In this document: positions 45,303-53,056 of the stretch, piece after piece | How positions within the stretch are numbered: the first letter of the stretch is position 1 | How the letters are laid out: each line of letters starts with the position of its first letter | DNA from: Ogataea parapolymorpha DL-1 | Taxonomy: Eukaryota > Ascomycota > Pichiomycetes > Pichiales > Pichiaceae | Length of the DNA: 64,000 nucleotides | Assembly (NCBI RefSeq): GCF_000187245.1 | Contig: NC_027860.1 | Span: forward strand, 1,302,001-1,366,000 | Reading direction: 5' to 3' | Made by a program: the position numbers and the translations under genes | Notes under the pieces: generated by a model | The model's input: the letters and a program-made list of their open reading frames with translations, nothing else | The model's database searches: none | What the model was told of the DNA's origin: nothing

Positions 45303-46579
45303 TCACAGGCCTGGGCATGGTCACGCCGCTGGGTGTGGGTGTAAAGTCGAACTGGACGAGACTCATTGCAGGACATTCTGGTCTTTCCTCGGTGGAGCAG
45401 CTGGAAAATTCTTCTCAGTACAAAGACATTCCTGCCAAGGTGGTTGGAGCCATTCCTCGTGGACGGGCCACAGAAAACAAGTACAACGCGTTGGACCATT
45501 TTGAAGCTCACGAGGTGCGAAAGCTGTCCAAATTCATCCAATACGGCCTGGTTGCTGCCAAAGAGGCACTTGACGATTCCGGCTGGGTACCTGTTTCCGA
45601 GACCCAGAAAGAGCGCACCGGTGTGTGTGTAGGCTCCGGAATCGGGTCCATGGACGATCTGTACGAAAATGCGGTCAATTTCCACGAAAAAGGGTACCGC
45701 AGGGTGCAGCCGCTGTTTGTTCCCAAACTGCTCACAAACATGGCTGCGGGCCATATTTCGATCCGCCACCAGCTTCTTGGGCCGAACCACGCGGTGGCCA
45801 CGGCGTGTGCGACCGGATTGAACGCCATTGGCGACGCAGCGCGATTTATCAAGGACGACTACGCGGACGTGATGGTGGCAGGAGCAGCCGAGGGCGTGAT
45901 CCATCCTGTTGCGGTTGGTGGTTTTGCGAGAGCACGTTCGCTTTCGACAAAATTCAATGATGAGCCGGAGAAGGCGTCTCGGCCGTTTGACGTCGACCGC
46001 GACGGGTTTGTGCTCAGTGAGGGCGCCGGAGTGGTCATTTTGGAGGAGCTCGAGCATGCGCGCGCCAGAGACGCCACGATCTACGCCGAGGTGGCCGGCT
46101 ACGGTCTCAGCGGGGACGCCAACCATATAACGTCGCCGAATTTGCAAGGAGACGGTGCGCGGCGAGCAATGGCGCAGGCCATCAAGTTTGCTGGAATTGA
46201 GGCTGCGCAGGTTGGCTATGTCAACGCGCACGCGACTTCAACAGTTCTGGGCGACGATGCGGAGAACAATGCATTGGTGGCTCTTTTTGAACATTCGAGG
46301 CCCGATTTGAGTGTTTCGTCGACCAAGGGAGCCATAGGCCATCTACTGGGGGCAGCCGGGTCGGTGGAGGCTATTTACACGGTTCTTGCGGTGAAAAATG
46401 GAGTACTGCCGCCTACCTTGAATTGCAACCATCCTGGAAATGCAGATGGGTCGGGGAAGTACATTTTCAACTATATCAGCAACAAAGCCCAGCAAAAGAC
46501 GGTGGACTACGCCCTTACCAACAGCTTTGGGTTCGGAGGCACCAACGCCAGTGTGTGCATTAGAAGATGGGATGATTAA
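45281..46579 (+). CDS. CEM1: Mitochondrial beta-ketoacyl-ACP synthase
   Basis: Condensing enzyme (KAS II type) of mitochondrial type II fatty-acid synthesis, which makes the octanoyl precursor of lipoate. The 432-residue protein shows the thiolase-fold features VVITGLGMVTPLG at the start and the catalytic triad C176 (TACATGLNAIGDA), H317 (NAHATST) and H354 (GAIGHLLGAAGSVE). It ends NSFGFGGTNAS followed by a short tail. No long presequence is evident, so import may rely on the N-terminal region itself. Its stop codon overlaps that of DFG10 on the opposite strand. Confidence 0.95.
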   Translation: MSGRRVVITGLGMVTPLGVGVKSNWTRLIAGHSGLSSVEQLENSSQYKDIPAKVVGAIPRGRATENKYNALDHFEAHEVRKLSKFIQYGLVAAKEALDDSGWVPVSETQKERTGVCVGSGIGSMDDLYENAVNFHEKGYRRVQPLFVPKLLTNMAAGHISIRHQLLGPNHAVATACATGLNAIGDAARFIKDDYADVMVAGAAEGVIHPVAVGGFARARSLSTKFNDEPEKASRPFDVDRDGFVLSEGAGVVILEELEHARARDATIYAEVAGYGLSGDANHITSPNLQGDGARRAMAQAIKFAGIEAAQVGYVNAHATSTVLGDDAENNALVALFEHSRPDLSVSSTKGAIGHLLGAAGSVEAIYTVLAVKNGVLPPTLNCNHPGNADGSGKYIFNYISNKAQQKTVDYALTNSFGFGGTNASVCIRRWDD

Positions 46580-47337
46580 TATATGAACGGGATGATGGCT
46601 GCCTTGGCAGGCTTTCCGTAGAAATTGTATGACTGCGTAGCCGACGCAGAGAGATTGACGAGTGTCCACACAAAAACCAGAAACGACGAGACATTTTGTT
46701 GGATAAAGAAGTGGCACAGGTAGATGGACACCTCGTCAAAGTAGTGTGCGCAACAGATGTATCTGAAGAGCCCGTCGTGGGGCATTGTATATTTTTTCAG
46801 ACTGGCCAAATGCTTGTGGTTGATGTATTGGTCGTACGAAAGCAGCATGGCCAGCAGCGCCCAGAAATATGAAAATGCTGACGGGCTACGTTTCAGCGTC
46901 GAATTAGGCAGCTCGGAGCTAAGAATGGGTAGCACGTCAGCCCATACGTAGAATAGCAGCCCTGCCAGGTAATGTGTCACGTGCACCTTGGCCGTCGGAG
47001 AGAATTTCGAGACAAAAAGGCACTCGTACACTCTTTTCAGGCTTTGGAGAAACGTGAGCATGCAGACAAGATGGATAAGACAGAAGGAGCGGTTTGCAAA
47101 GACCCAGACGAGCCCGGCAGTGCTCAGCGCGAGCGAGAACTCGTAGAAGTGAGTAAACCATTTTTTCGGCACGTACAGGTCTAGCAGGCGCGGGTGCGGA
47201 TCGTTCCGCAGGGTCTTGCCGTACTGGAGTAGGAAATTCAGCTGCGGTACCATTGAAACGACCAGCACAACGGCGGTGGCTGCCGTACAGAGGACGTTTA
47301 GCCCGAATACCACTCCTGCCAAATCCGCAGAGAGCAT
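46576..47337 (-). CDS. DFG10: Polyprenol reductase Dfg10 (SRD5A3 type)
   Basis: Membrane enzyme of the ER acting in the conversion of polyprenol to dolichol, needed for N-glycosylation. The 253-residue protein has several hydrophobic helices and the steroid-5-alpha-reductase C-terminal domain. Its markers are SLKRVYECLFVSKFS, HYLAGLLFYVWADVLP, NHKHLASLKKYTMPHDGLFRYICCAHYFDEVSIYL and the C-terminal YNFYGKPAKAAIIPFIY. It overlaps the end of CEM1 by four bases. Confidence 0.9.
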   Translation of the reverse strand: MLSADLAGVVFGLNVLCTAATAVVLVVSMVPQLNFLLQYGKTLRNDPHPRLLDLYVPKKWFTHFYEFSLALSTAGLVWVFANRSFCLIHLVCMLTFLQSLKRVYECLFVSKFSPTAKVHVTHYLAGLLFYVWADVLPILSSELPNSTLKRSPSAFSYFWALLAMLLSYDQYINHKHLASLKKYTMPHDGLFRYICCAHYFDEVSIYLCHFFIQQNVSSFLVFVWTLVNLSASATQSYNFYGKPAKAAIIPFIY

Positions 47338-47477
47338 AAAATAAAGTTAGACTCGAGCGTCGCGTCGATGTTTTTTTATTAATTCCTGAAAGCAATATAA
47401 TAAACAATCATCCTTATTGAATCTTTCTACCGATTAGCAAACAACAATTAGCCGCTCTTGTCGGAGATATATAAACC

Positions 47478-49181
47478 ATGATTACGATTCTGCCAATGTA
47501 CTATGCAGTGATTACGCTGCTTTCGCTCGTGCTACTCAAGAATTTTGAGATAATCACTCTGCCTGAGATTCCTCTCACATATGGTAAGTGGCTGGCCCCC
47601 AGTATGCTAACAGCAGAATCAGTCTCGCCGCAGAAACAGAAGTCTGGTGTTCAGTTTTATGAGCTATTCCAGAAAGTCAGACTTTACTTCCTCAATGAAA
47701 ATAAACATGTCCAGAACGTTATCAAATTCGGCGCACCGTATTACACTCAGATAAAGGAGACTTTGTTCCCGACCATCGCAGTTGCGAGAAAACACCTGGT
47801 TTCGGCCTCGCGTCCAGTGGTGGAGCAGATTTCTCGTCTCGCGCCTTATTACAACCTGACAGTTGCCTACATTGAGCCGCGCTACAAAATCGTCAAGGAG
47901 CTGCTTTCCAAAACAGCAACTGAGATATGCGCTTTTTCAGCCGACGTCTACGACCTCTTTTCGTCCAAGCTCACCCACTACTATTCCAAGTACCTTGAGG
48001 TCCACGTGTCGGAGCTTCTGGATGGCTGGAAGCCAGTTTTCGACCAGCTTGCCGAGCAGTACGAAACGAAGGTGCGGCCGTTTGTGGACGAGCACATTGA
48101 CACCATATCGGTGGCTGCGGCGGTGCTGGTGGTGGTGCTGCTTCCTCGGGCCGTTTTCCGCATCTTTGGCCTCTTTATGAAAAGCGTGGCCAAGGACGCT
48201 CACGAGCTCAACCAAGGAGTGACCAATATGTACAAGAGCAATTCTGAGGACCTGGTCAACAAATTCGGCACCCCTGAATTTGAGGACATGCTGGGAGAAA
48301 GTGGCGGCATCAACGACGGGATTACAGAGTTGGGCGAGGCTAGCTCGCTGCGGTCGACGAAAAGCACCTCTGGCTCCAACAACAGCACCCAGAGGCGGCT
48401 AGGAGACATTGCTAGACGGCCTGCCGTGAACAAGCAAAGAAGACATTCGAACAGCAGCTCGAGCAGCTCCTCCGGTGGGAGCCCCGTAAGAAATTCAGGG
48501 AGGAATCGCACGCCCCTACAGAACAAACAGACCGTCAAAAGCCAGTCAGCGAGTCCAACCAGTACAAGCCAGCCCGCAACTCCAAACAAGAGAGGGAAGA
48601 GCGCGTATGAGGGAAATAGAGCGCAAGAGCAAGGAGTCGCTGCGAGTTTCTCCCACGAAGAAAGCCTAAACCAGATCCGTATCGGCTGTGAGGTCTACGA
48701 GGTTACGAGCGATATCTTGTCTGCCACCACGCAGGATCTCAAATCGATCAGACAAAAAAATTCGAAATTGTTCAGCCTGGCTCCACAACTGGTAGAGAGC
48801 GTGCGAAGTGCTGAGCATTCATCTATATCTGACGAAGTGGACTCGCTCATAGAGTCAAACAATTTTGATAGCGTGCCGCTCAGCGTACGTGCAGAATCGA
48901 TCAATAGAATACTAAACAGCCCGCTCCGGATGGCTCGCTCAGCAGCTTCCAACGCTTCTTTCAAATCGGGGTCCCCCCATAGGCTGGGCATAATGCCGCC
49001 GAGTTTGGCCTTTGTCTCAAGCTCGCCCTCCGCTGCTCCGGCACTAAACCACGTGAATGTTTACACGAACGACCAGATCGAGAATCCAGCATCTAGCGTC
49101 CAATATTTGAGCGATATCAGTAACGGCAGAATTTCACCCTCTTCTCCGCAATCCTCAGACAGTAACTACGCTCCTTTGTAA
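47478..49181 (+). CDS. Uncharacterised membrane protein with amphipathic repeats and Ser-rich tail
   Basis: I do not recognise this 567-residue protein. An N-terminal hydrophobic segment (residues about 5-22) could be a signal anchor. Residues about 75-205 are predicted helical, with repeated aromatic/proline spacing (APYY occurs twice, with PRYKIVKEL-like units), reminiscent of lipid-surface-binding proteins. A second hydrophobic helix follows (SVAAAVLVVVLLPRAVFRIFGLF, about 210-232). The rest is serine/asparagine/proline-rich with several S/T-P sites and probably disordered. An ER, nuclear-envelope or lipid-droplet location is a guess. It shares a 140-bp divergent region with DFG10. The long open frame and ATG at 47478 support a real gene. 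Confidence 0.75.
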   Translation: MITILPMYYAVITLLSLVLLKNFEIITLPEIPLTYGKWLAPSMLTAESVSPQKQKSGVQFYELFQKVRLYFLNENKHVQNVIKFGAPYYTQIKETLFPTIAVARKHLVSASRPVVEQISRLAPYYNLTVAYIEPRYKIVKELLSKTATEICAFSADVYDLFSSKLTHYYSKYLEVHVSELLDGWKPVFDQLAEQYETKVRPFVDEHIDTISVAAAVLVVVLLPRAVFRIFGLFMKSVAKDAHELNQGVTNMYKSNSEDLVNKFGTPEFEDMLGESGGINDGITELGEASSLRSTKSTSGSNNSTQRRLGDIARRPAVNKQRRHSNSSSSSSSGGSPVRNSGRNRTPLQNKQTVKSQSASPTSTSQPATPNKRGKSAYEGNRAQEQGVAASFSHEESLNQIRIGCEVYEVTSDILSATTQDLKSIRQKNSKLFSLAPQLVESVRSAEHSSISDEVDSLIESNNFDSVPLSVRAESINRILNSPLRMARSAASNASFKSGSPHRLGIMPPSLAFVSSSPSAAPALNHVNVYTNDQIENPASSVQYLSDISNGRISPSSPQSSDSNYAPL

Positions 49182-49324
49182 GACGGACATGCGCCGCGTC
49201 TTATTATTTATGATGTAACGTATGTAGCTTGTACTTTAAAGCAATAGAGCAAGATTGCTTCGATTACGTAAGCAGAGAATATAAGTAGTCGGATGAAACA
49301 GGCGGTATTAGTACATCAAACACC

Positions 49325-49504
49325 ATGGGAGACAAGGAAACCGAAAAGAAGCAAGAAGCCGCCGCTCAACAGAAAGCTCAAGAGCAGCCTAAAGAGCACC
49401 ACAAGACCGAGAAGGTGAAGGATTTTGGCAAAAGACTAGGTGATTCTACCATTTTTGGTGCGGGAGCTACCATCGGCAACCGCATCGTGGATTCGATCCT
49501 ATGA
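49325..49504 (+). CDS. Small 59-residue protein with glycine-zipper-like C-terminus
   Basis: A 60-codon frame from the ATG at 49325 (context CACCATGG) to TGA at 49502-49504. The first ~32 residues are very polar (Lys/Glu/Gln/Ala, helical). The second half, DFGKRLGDSTIFGAGATIGNRIVDSIL, has the GxGxxxG-type spacing of small membrane or mitochondrial proteins. A TATAAG at about 49279 and a 5' leader of ordinary length make expression likely. No named homologue comes to mind. It is convergent with NCA2, 46 bp apart. Codon choice (GAG, AAG, GCC, ACC) resembles that of well expressed neighbours. Confidence 0.68.
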   Translation: MGDKETEKKQEAAAQQKAQEQPKEHHKTEKVKDFGKRLGDSTIFGAGATIGNRIVDSIL

Positions 49505-49550
49505 TCGATCCGCCAACCGTTTTGTTTTGTACGACATTTGAATAAAGTTG

Positions 49551-51473
49551 CTATTCTATGAGTGTTCTGTAACTATTCCATATTCTCGAAATGGTCATGA
49601 GTTTAAAGTTGTAGTCATAATTTTGGTCTGACAGGTCGTTTAGGTCTCTAATCCAGTCCTGTCTTGCATACACCGGTAGAATTTGCAGGCCTAGCTTGCG
49701 CAGATTCACCAATTCCAACAGAAGCAAGCCCTCATTGAAGTAGGTGGAAGACTCTGACGTGGTGAGTTCAAGGTCTACCAGTCTTTCAAGGTTGTTAAGC
49801 GAGCGGCGCAGAGCAATTTTAGTATTTTTGGTGAACTTGATGAAATAGCCGGTTTTCAGGTACGACCGAACAACCTTCGCCAAGTACCAGACAATCAAGC
49901 AGCTAGGAGAGGCGGCGACAAATCCAAAGACCAATTCTTGAGACCGGATGATTTTGTCGATTCCAGACATGGCCAATGCGCCGTCGACTTTCATCTTTTG
50001 GATTTGGATTAGCAAGTTTCTAATCATGTCTCCGAGAATGAGGGATTTGAGAGGAGACTTGAGGTCGTTTTCGTACCCCTTCATCACGATCTCAAGGTTT
50101 CCTTGTGCCACCTCTCGTTTCACCAGTTCCGCCACGTCTTCCGACATTCCCTCACCTTGACGAATGTAGGCCTGGTTGTCCAGAGAGTATTCGAGTACCA
50201 TTCTCTCGAGTGACTCCAAGTCAGAGGAGAGGGACTTTTGGGACATAATCGCAATGCGTGAGTTCTCATCGTGTCTTATTGTTCGTAGAATATTATTGAA
50301 TGGCTCAACTATCCAGTTGTTCCAGAATCCAACGGTGGTATCCACCAGATTGAGTTTCAGCCAGTTAACAATGGCTTCTCTGTTGGAAACGAAGTCATAG
50401 GCAAGGTTTGGACCATACCATAGAGCAGCACAGATCGGAAGCCAGTATCTGAGCAGTGTCCGGGGCTCTTGGTTTTCACGATACTTCGACTCCAGCTGTT
50501 TCTTTACTTGAGGCAGCGTCTCAAACAATAGCGACAGTGACCTCAGAGACGAATCCAGGGAATGGTCCGCTATGTCTGATGCTGATGGCAGATATAAGCC
50601 AGCCAGTTTTGGAATAAACGAAGATACATTGTCGGACTGCTCTGTCAGAGAGTTGTATGGCATCTCTTTCAACAAGAAACCGAGCTTTTCGACATTCTCA
50701 TATTTCAGTTGATCCAATGTGTCTCTCTTTTGTTTAACTTCCATTTTGGAGTAAGCGATAGGTAACCCCACGACTGTGGATACAAAGTTGCGCACAAGAC
50801 TGTTGGTTTTCCGATGCTTTTCCACAAGGAAGCTTGTTGGCGAAAGCAATAGACGACGAAGGTTTTGAGACGTAGCATCTATCAGGAAACGAATCCATCT
50901 TATGATCCTGGAGCAGAAAGACGAAAATCTCTGCGGGACCCAACTAGGAGCCAAATTCTCGGTGCTGGAAGAATTTACATTCTTGCGAACTGCCTCATTG
51001 ACCAAAGTGTCAAATCCTTTTTTCAGTGTCACCGGGAGAGTCTGAATCGTATAGAGACAGGTGTTCAGGTTGGAACTGAGTACTGTGTCGTAGTAATCGA
51101 TGTCCTCTGAAATTTTGAGCGTGTTATTAAGCAGAATATGACTGGAGACCGTGACCAGAGCTATCGTGGCGTAGACAGAGATCAAATACTGCAATTGAGC
51201 CAGGTCGCTATCCTGAGGCTCAATGAGCCCATCTTTGAAGTGATCGAGTATTTTGGTCAATTTATGGAGCAGCTGTCTGTAGTATCTAGAGGATACCGTT
51301 TTGTCTTGCAAGGGCTTTAGCAATGAGTAGGTTTCACTGAACAATTCCTGTACCAAGAGAGATTTGGGAGACTTGGAGTTGGATAATTCCAATCTCGAAA
51401 GCACCTCTAGTCCAGTTTCATTGAGCGCAGCCAATGAATTTGCAGACCGGTCTGCCAAAAGGTTGATGGACAT
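49551..51473 (-). CDS. NCA2: Mitochondrial Nca2 (control of ATP synthase subunit mRNA)
   Basis: Mitochondrial membrane protein that in S. cerevisiae influences the ATP6/ATP8 transcript. The 640-residue product has the NCA2 domain in its C-terminal half, with LRYWLPICAALWYGPN, IRNLLIQIQKMKVDGALAMSGIDKIIRSQELVFGFVAASPS and LRKLGLQILP. Membrane helices lie around the first two of these. The ATG at 51473 is chosen; the frame extends upstream to 51599, but that extension would overlap TAF8 and lacks an ATG in a credible place. It shares a 72-bp divergent region with TAF8. Confidence 0.9.
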   Translation of the reverse strand: MSINLLADRSANSLAALNETGLEVLSRLELSNSKSPKSLLVQELFSETYSLLKPLQDKTVSSRYYRQLLHKLTKILDHFKDGLIEPQDSDLAQLQYLISVYATIALVTVSSHILLNNTLKISEDIDYYDTVLSSNLNTCLYTIQTLPVTLKKGFDTLVNEAVRKNVNSSSTENLAPSWVPQRFSSFCSRIIRWIRFLIDATSQNLRRLLLSPTSFLVEKHRKTNSLVRNFVSTVVGLPIAYSKMEVKQKRDTLDQLKYENVEKLGFLLKEMPYNSLTEQSDNVSSFIPKLAGLYLPSASDIADHSLDSSLRSLSLLFETLPQVKKQLESKYRENQEPRTLLRYWLPICAALWYGPNLAYDFVSNREAIVNWLKLNLVDTTVGFWNNWIVEPFNNILRTIRHDENSRIAIMSQKSLSSDLESLERMVLEYSLDNQAYIRQGEGMSEDVAELVKREVAQGNLEIVMKGYENDLKSPLKSLILGDMIRNLLIQIQKMKVDGALAMSGIDKIIRSQELVFGFVAASPSCLIVWYLAKVVRSYLKTGYFIKFTKNTKIALRRSLNNLERLVDLELTTSESSTYFNEGLLLLELVNLRKLGLQILPVYARQDWIRDLNDLSDQNYDYNFKLMTISRIWNSYRTLIE

Positions 51474-51545
51474 GTAAAGTAAGGAACAAAAAATAAGGCC
51501 AAATAAAAAAATACTGTAAATAAAATAAATAAAATAATATTGTCG

Positions 51546-52988
51546 ATGGCCGAAGAAACAGAGTCGCCAAAAACACAAAAAGAAGCCGGCGAGCAGCATG
51601 AAAGTCCGATAAACGAGGATGTACTAGACGAACAAGCTGTTGCTGCGCTTCTGAAAGAAATCCAAGATTCCCAGCCGTCAAGAATGGACCTTGCTCAAGG
51701 TGTACCGATAGAGCGAGTCAAGTTCGACCTAGAGCCTATGGACATGCTACTTGAATCATGCCTTGGCCTAATGCTTCCTCAGATAGGAATACCACATATC
51801 ACGCGATCGGCTCTAAACCAGCTAACCCTTCTTGCTATCAGACACATTGACCAAGTATTCTCGCAACTTCACAGAATTACAGAGGTGCAGCGCAGACGAC
51901 AGCCGGGGAAGGCCGATTTGAGAACGCTTGAAAAGTTGGGTGTGATTGATTTCAATTCCATCTACGAGGCTTTTTTGTTGACGAAGAAGCTGGACTCTCA
52001 GAAGTTAGAGAATATTGATCGCAGAGCACGCAGGTTGTGCGAGATTCTAGATAAACCCGCGGAGGATGAGATTGTGACCGAACAGGATCCGGCATTTGTG
52101 TTTTTCAACGACACTTCCTCTGTGATTTCGCAAGTGGTTCCGCCTAGCGTGGGTCCAAAAGAGTACATCCCAAGCTGGATGCCACCGCTTCCACCAGACC
52201 ACACCTATCGCGCCACTCCAAAGTACACTGCTGTGATTGAGGATCCAATCAAGATGCGTGAACAGCTGGTTCAGGAGGCCAGACTTGGAGAAAAGGCCTT
52301 GCATCACATCTTGGACCTCAAGGACAACGTCGTCCCTGTTGAAAAGGGCGAGAGTGAACCTGAGTTGGACACAGATGTGAGCTCTGAAAGTGAGCAGAAG
52401 GAGGCGCAAGAAGACGAAGAACCGGAGTCGCGTGAAGGCAAATTTGACATTGTTGCGCTGGCAACGAAACGTCTTGCTGCTCTTGAGAGACGGAGGCAGG
52501 AGAAAGAGAAAAAGTACAAGGAGCGTGTTGAGTCGCAAGAAGCCGTTTTGGGCCGCGTTCTTGGGTTCTACACAAAGTCGAGCGGGTACCCTGAAGATTT
52601 CAATAATCATATTAGAACCATTTACGACCAGACGTACGATCAAGTGGTCAGTGGACTCAGAACCCAGCAAAAAAGGCGGATAAAGCAGGTTCAACAGGAG
52701 AAAGAGAGACGCGAGCGCATGCAAGAAGAAATCCGCATTCCAGACTTTAGCGGAGAGGCTCACGAAGAGGCCGATTTTGATATTGATGACTTTGAGCTTG
52801 ACGAGATCATGGAAGACGTCGAAAAGGAGCAGGGCGAGTCCAAGGGAGACGTCATGGCCGAGCAATCTGCTACACCTGTCGAGTCCACGAGGTCAGAACC
52901 GGCCATTGAAAATTCTCCGTCGGTGGTACCAGAGCCTGCTGTGGATGCAATTTCAGACGAAGACGTTGATATGGACCTGTTCGAATAA
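51546..52988 (+). CDS. TAF8: TFIID subunit Taf8
   Basis: TFIID component that pairs with Taf10 through a histone fold. The 480-residue protein has a bromo-associated histone fold (about 50-110, with LGLMLPQIGIPHITRSALNQLTLLAIRHIDQVFSQLHRITEVQRRRQP). The TAF8 C-terminal signature YIPSWMPPLPPDHTYRATPKY lies at about 204-224. A long charged helix and an acidic tail follow. The in-frame TTG at 51540 is replaced by the ATG at 51546. It is divergent from NCA2 and 68 bp upstream of FCP1, which runs in the same direction. Confidence 0.9.
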   Translation: MAEETESPKTQKEAGEQHESPINEDVLDEQAVAALLKEIQDSQPSRMDLAQGVPIERVKFDLEPMDMLLESCLGLMLPQIGIPHITRSALNQLTLLAIRHIDQVFSQLHRITEVQRRRQPGKADLRTLEKLGVIDFNSIYEAFLLTKKLDSQKLENIDRRARRLCEILDKPAEDEIVTEQDPAFVFFNDTSSVISQVVPPSVGPKEYIPSWMPPLPPDHTYRATPKYTAVIEDPIKMREQLVQEARLGEKALHHILDLKDNVVPVEKGESEPELDTDVSSESEQKEAQEDEEPESREGKFDIVALATKRLAALERRRQEKEKKYKERVESQEAVLGRVLGFYTKSSGYPEDFNNHIRTIYDQTYDQVVSGLRTQQKRRIKQVQQEKERRERMQEEIRIPDFSGEAHEEADFDIDDFELDEIMEDVEKEQGESKGDVMAEQSATPVESTRSEPAIENSPSVVPEPAVDAISDEDVDMDLFE

Positions 52989-53056
52989 AATAAATACATA
53001 ATTAAAAATTCGCGATTCTAAAAAAAAATAAAGTATAATTGTTTATCGCCCTGAAT

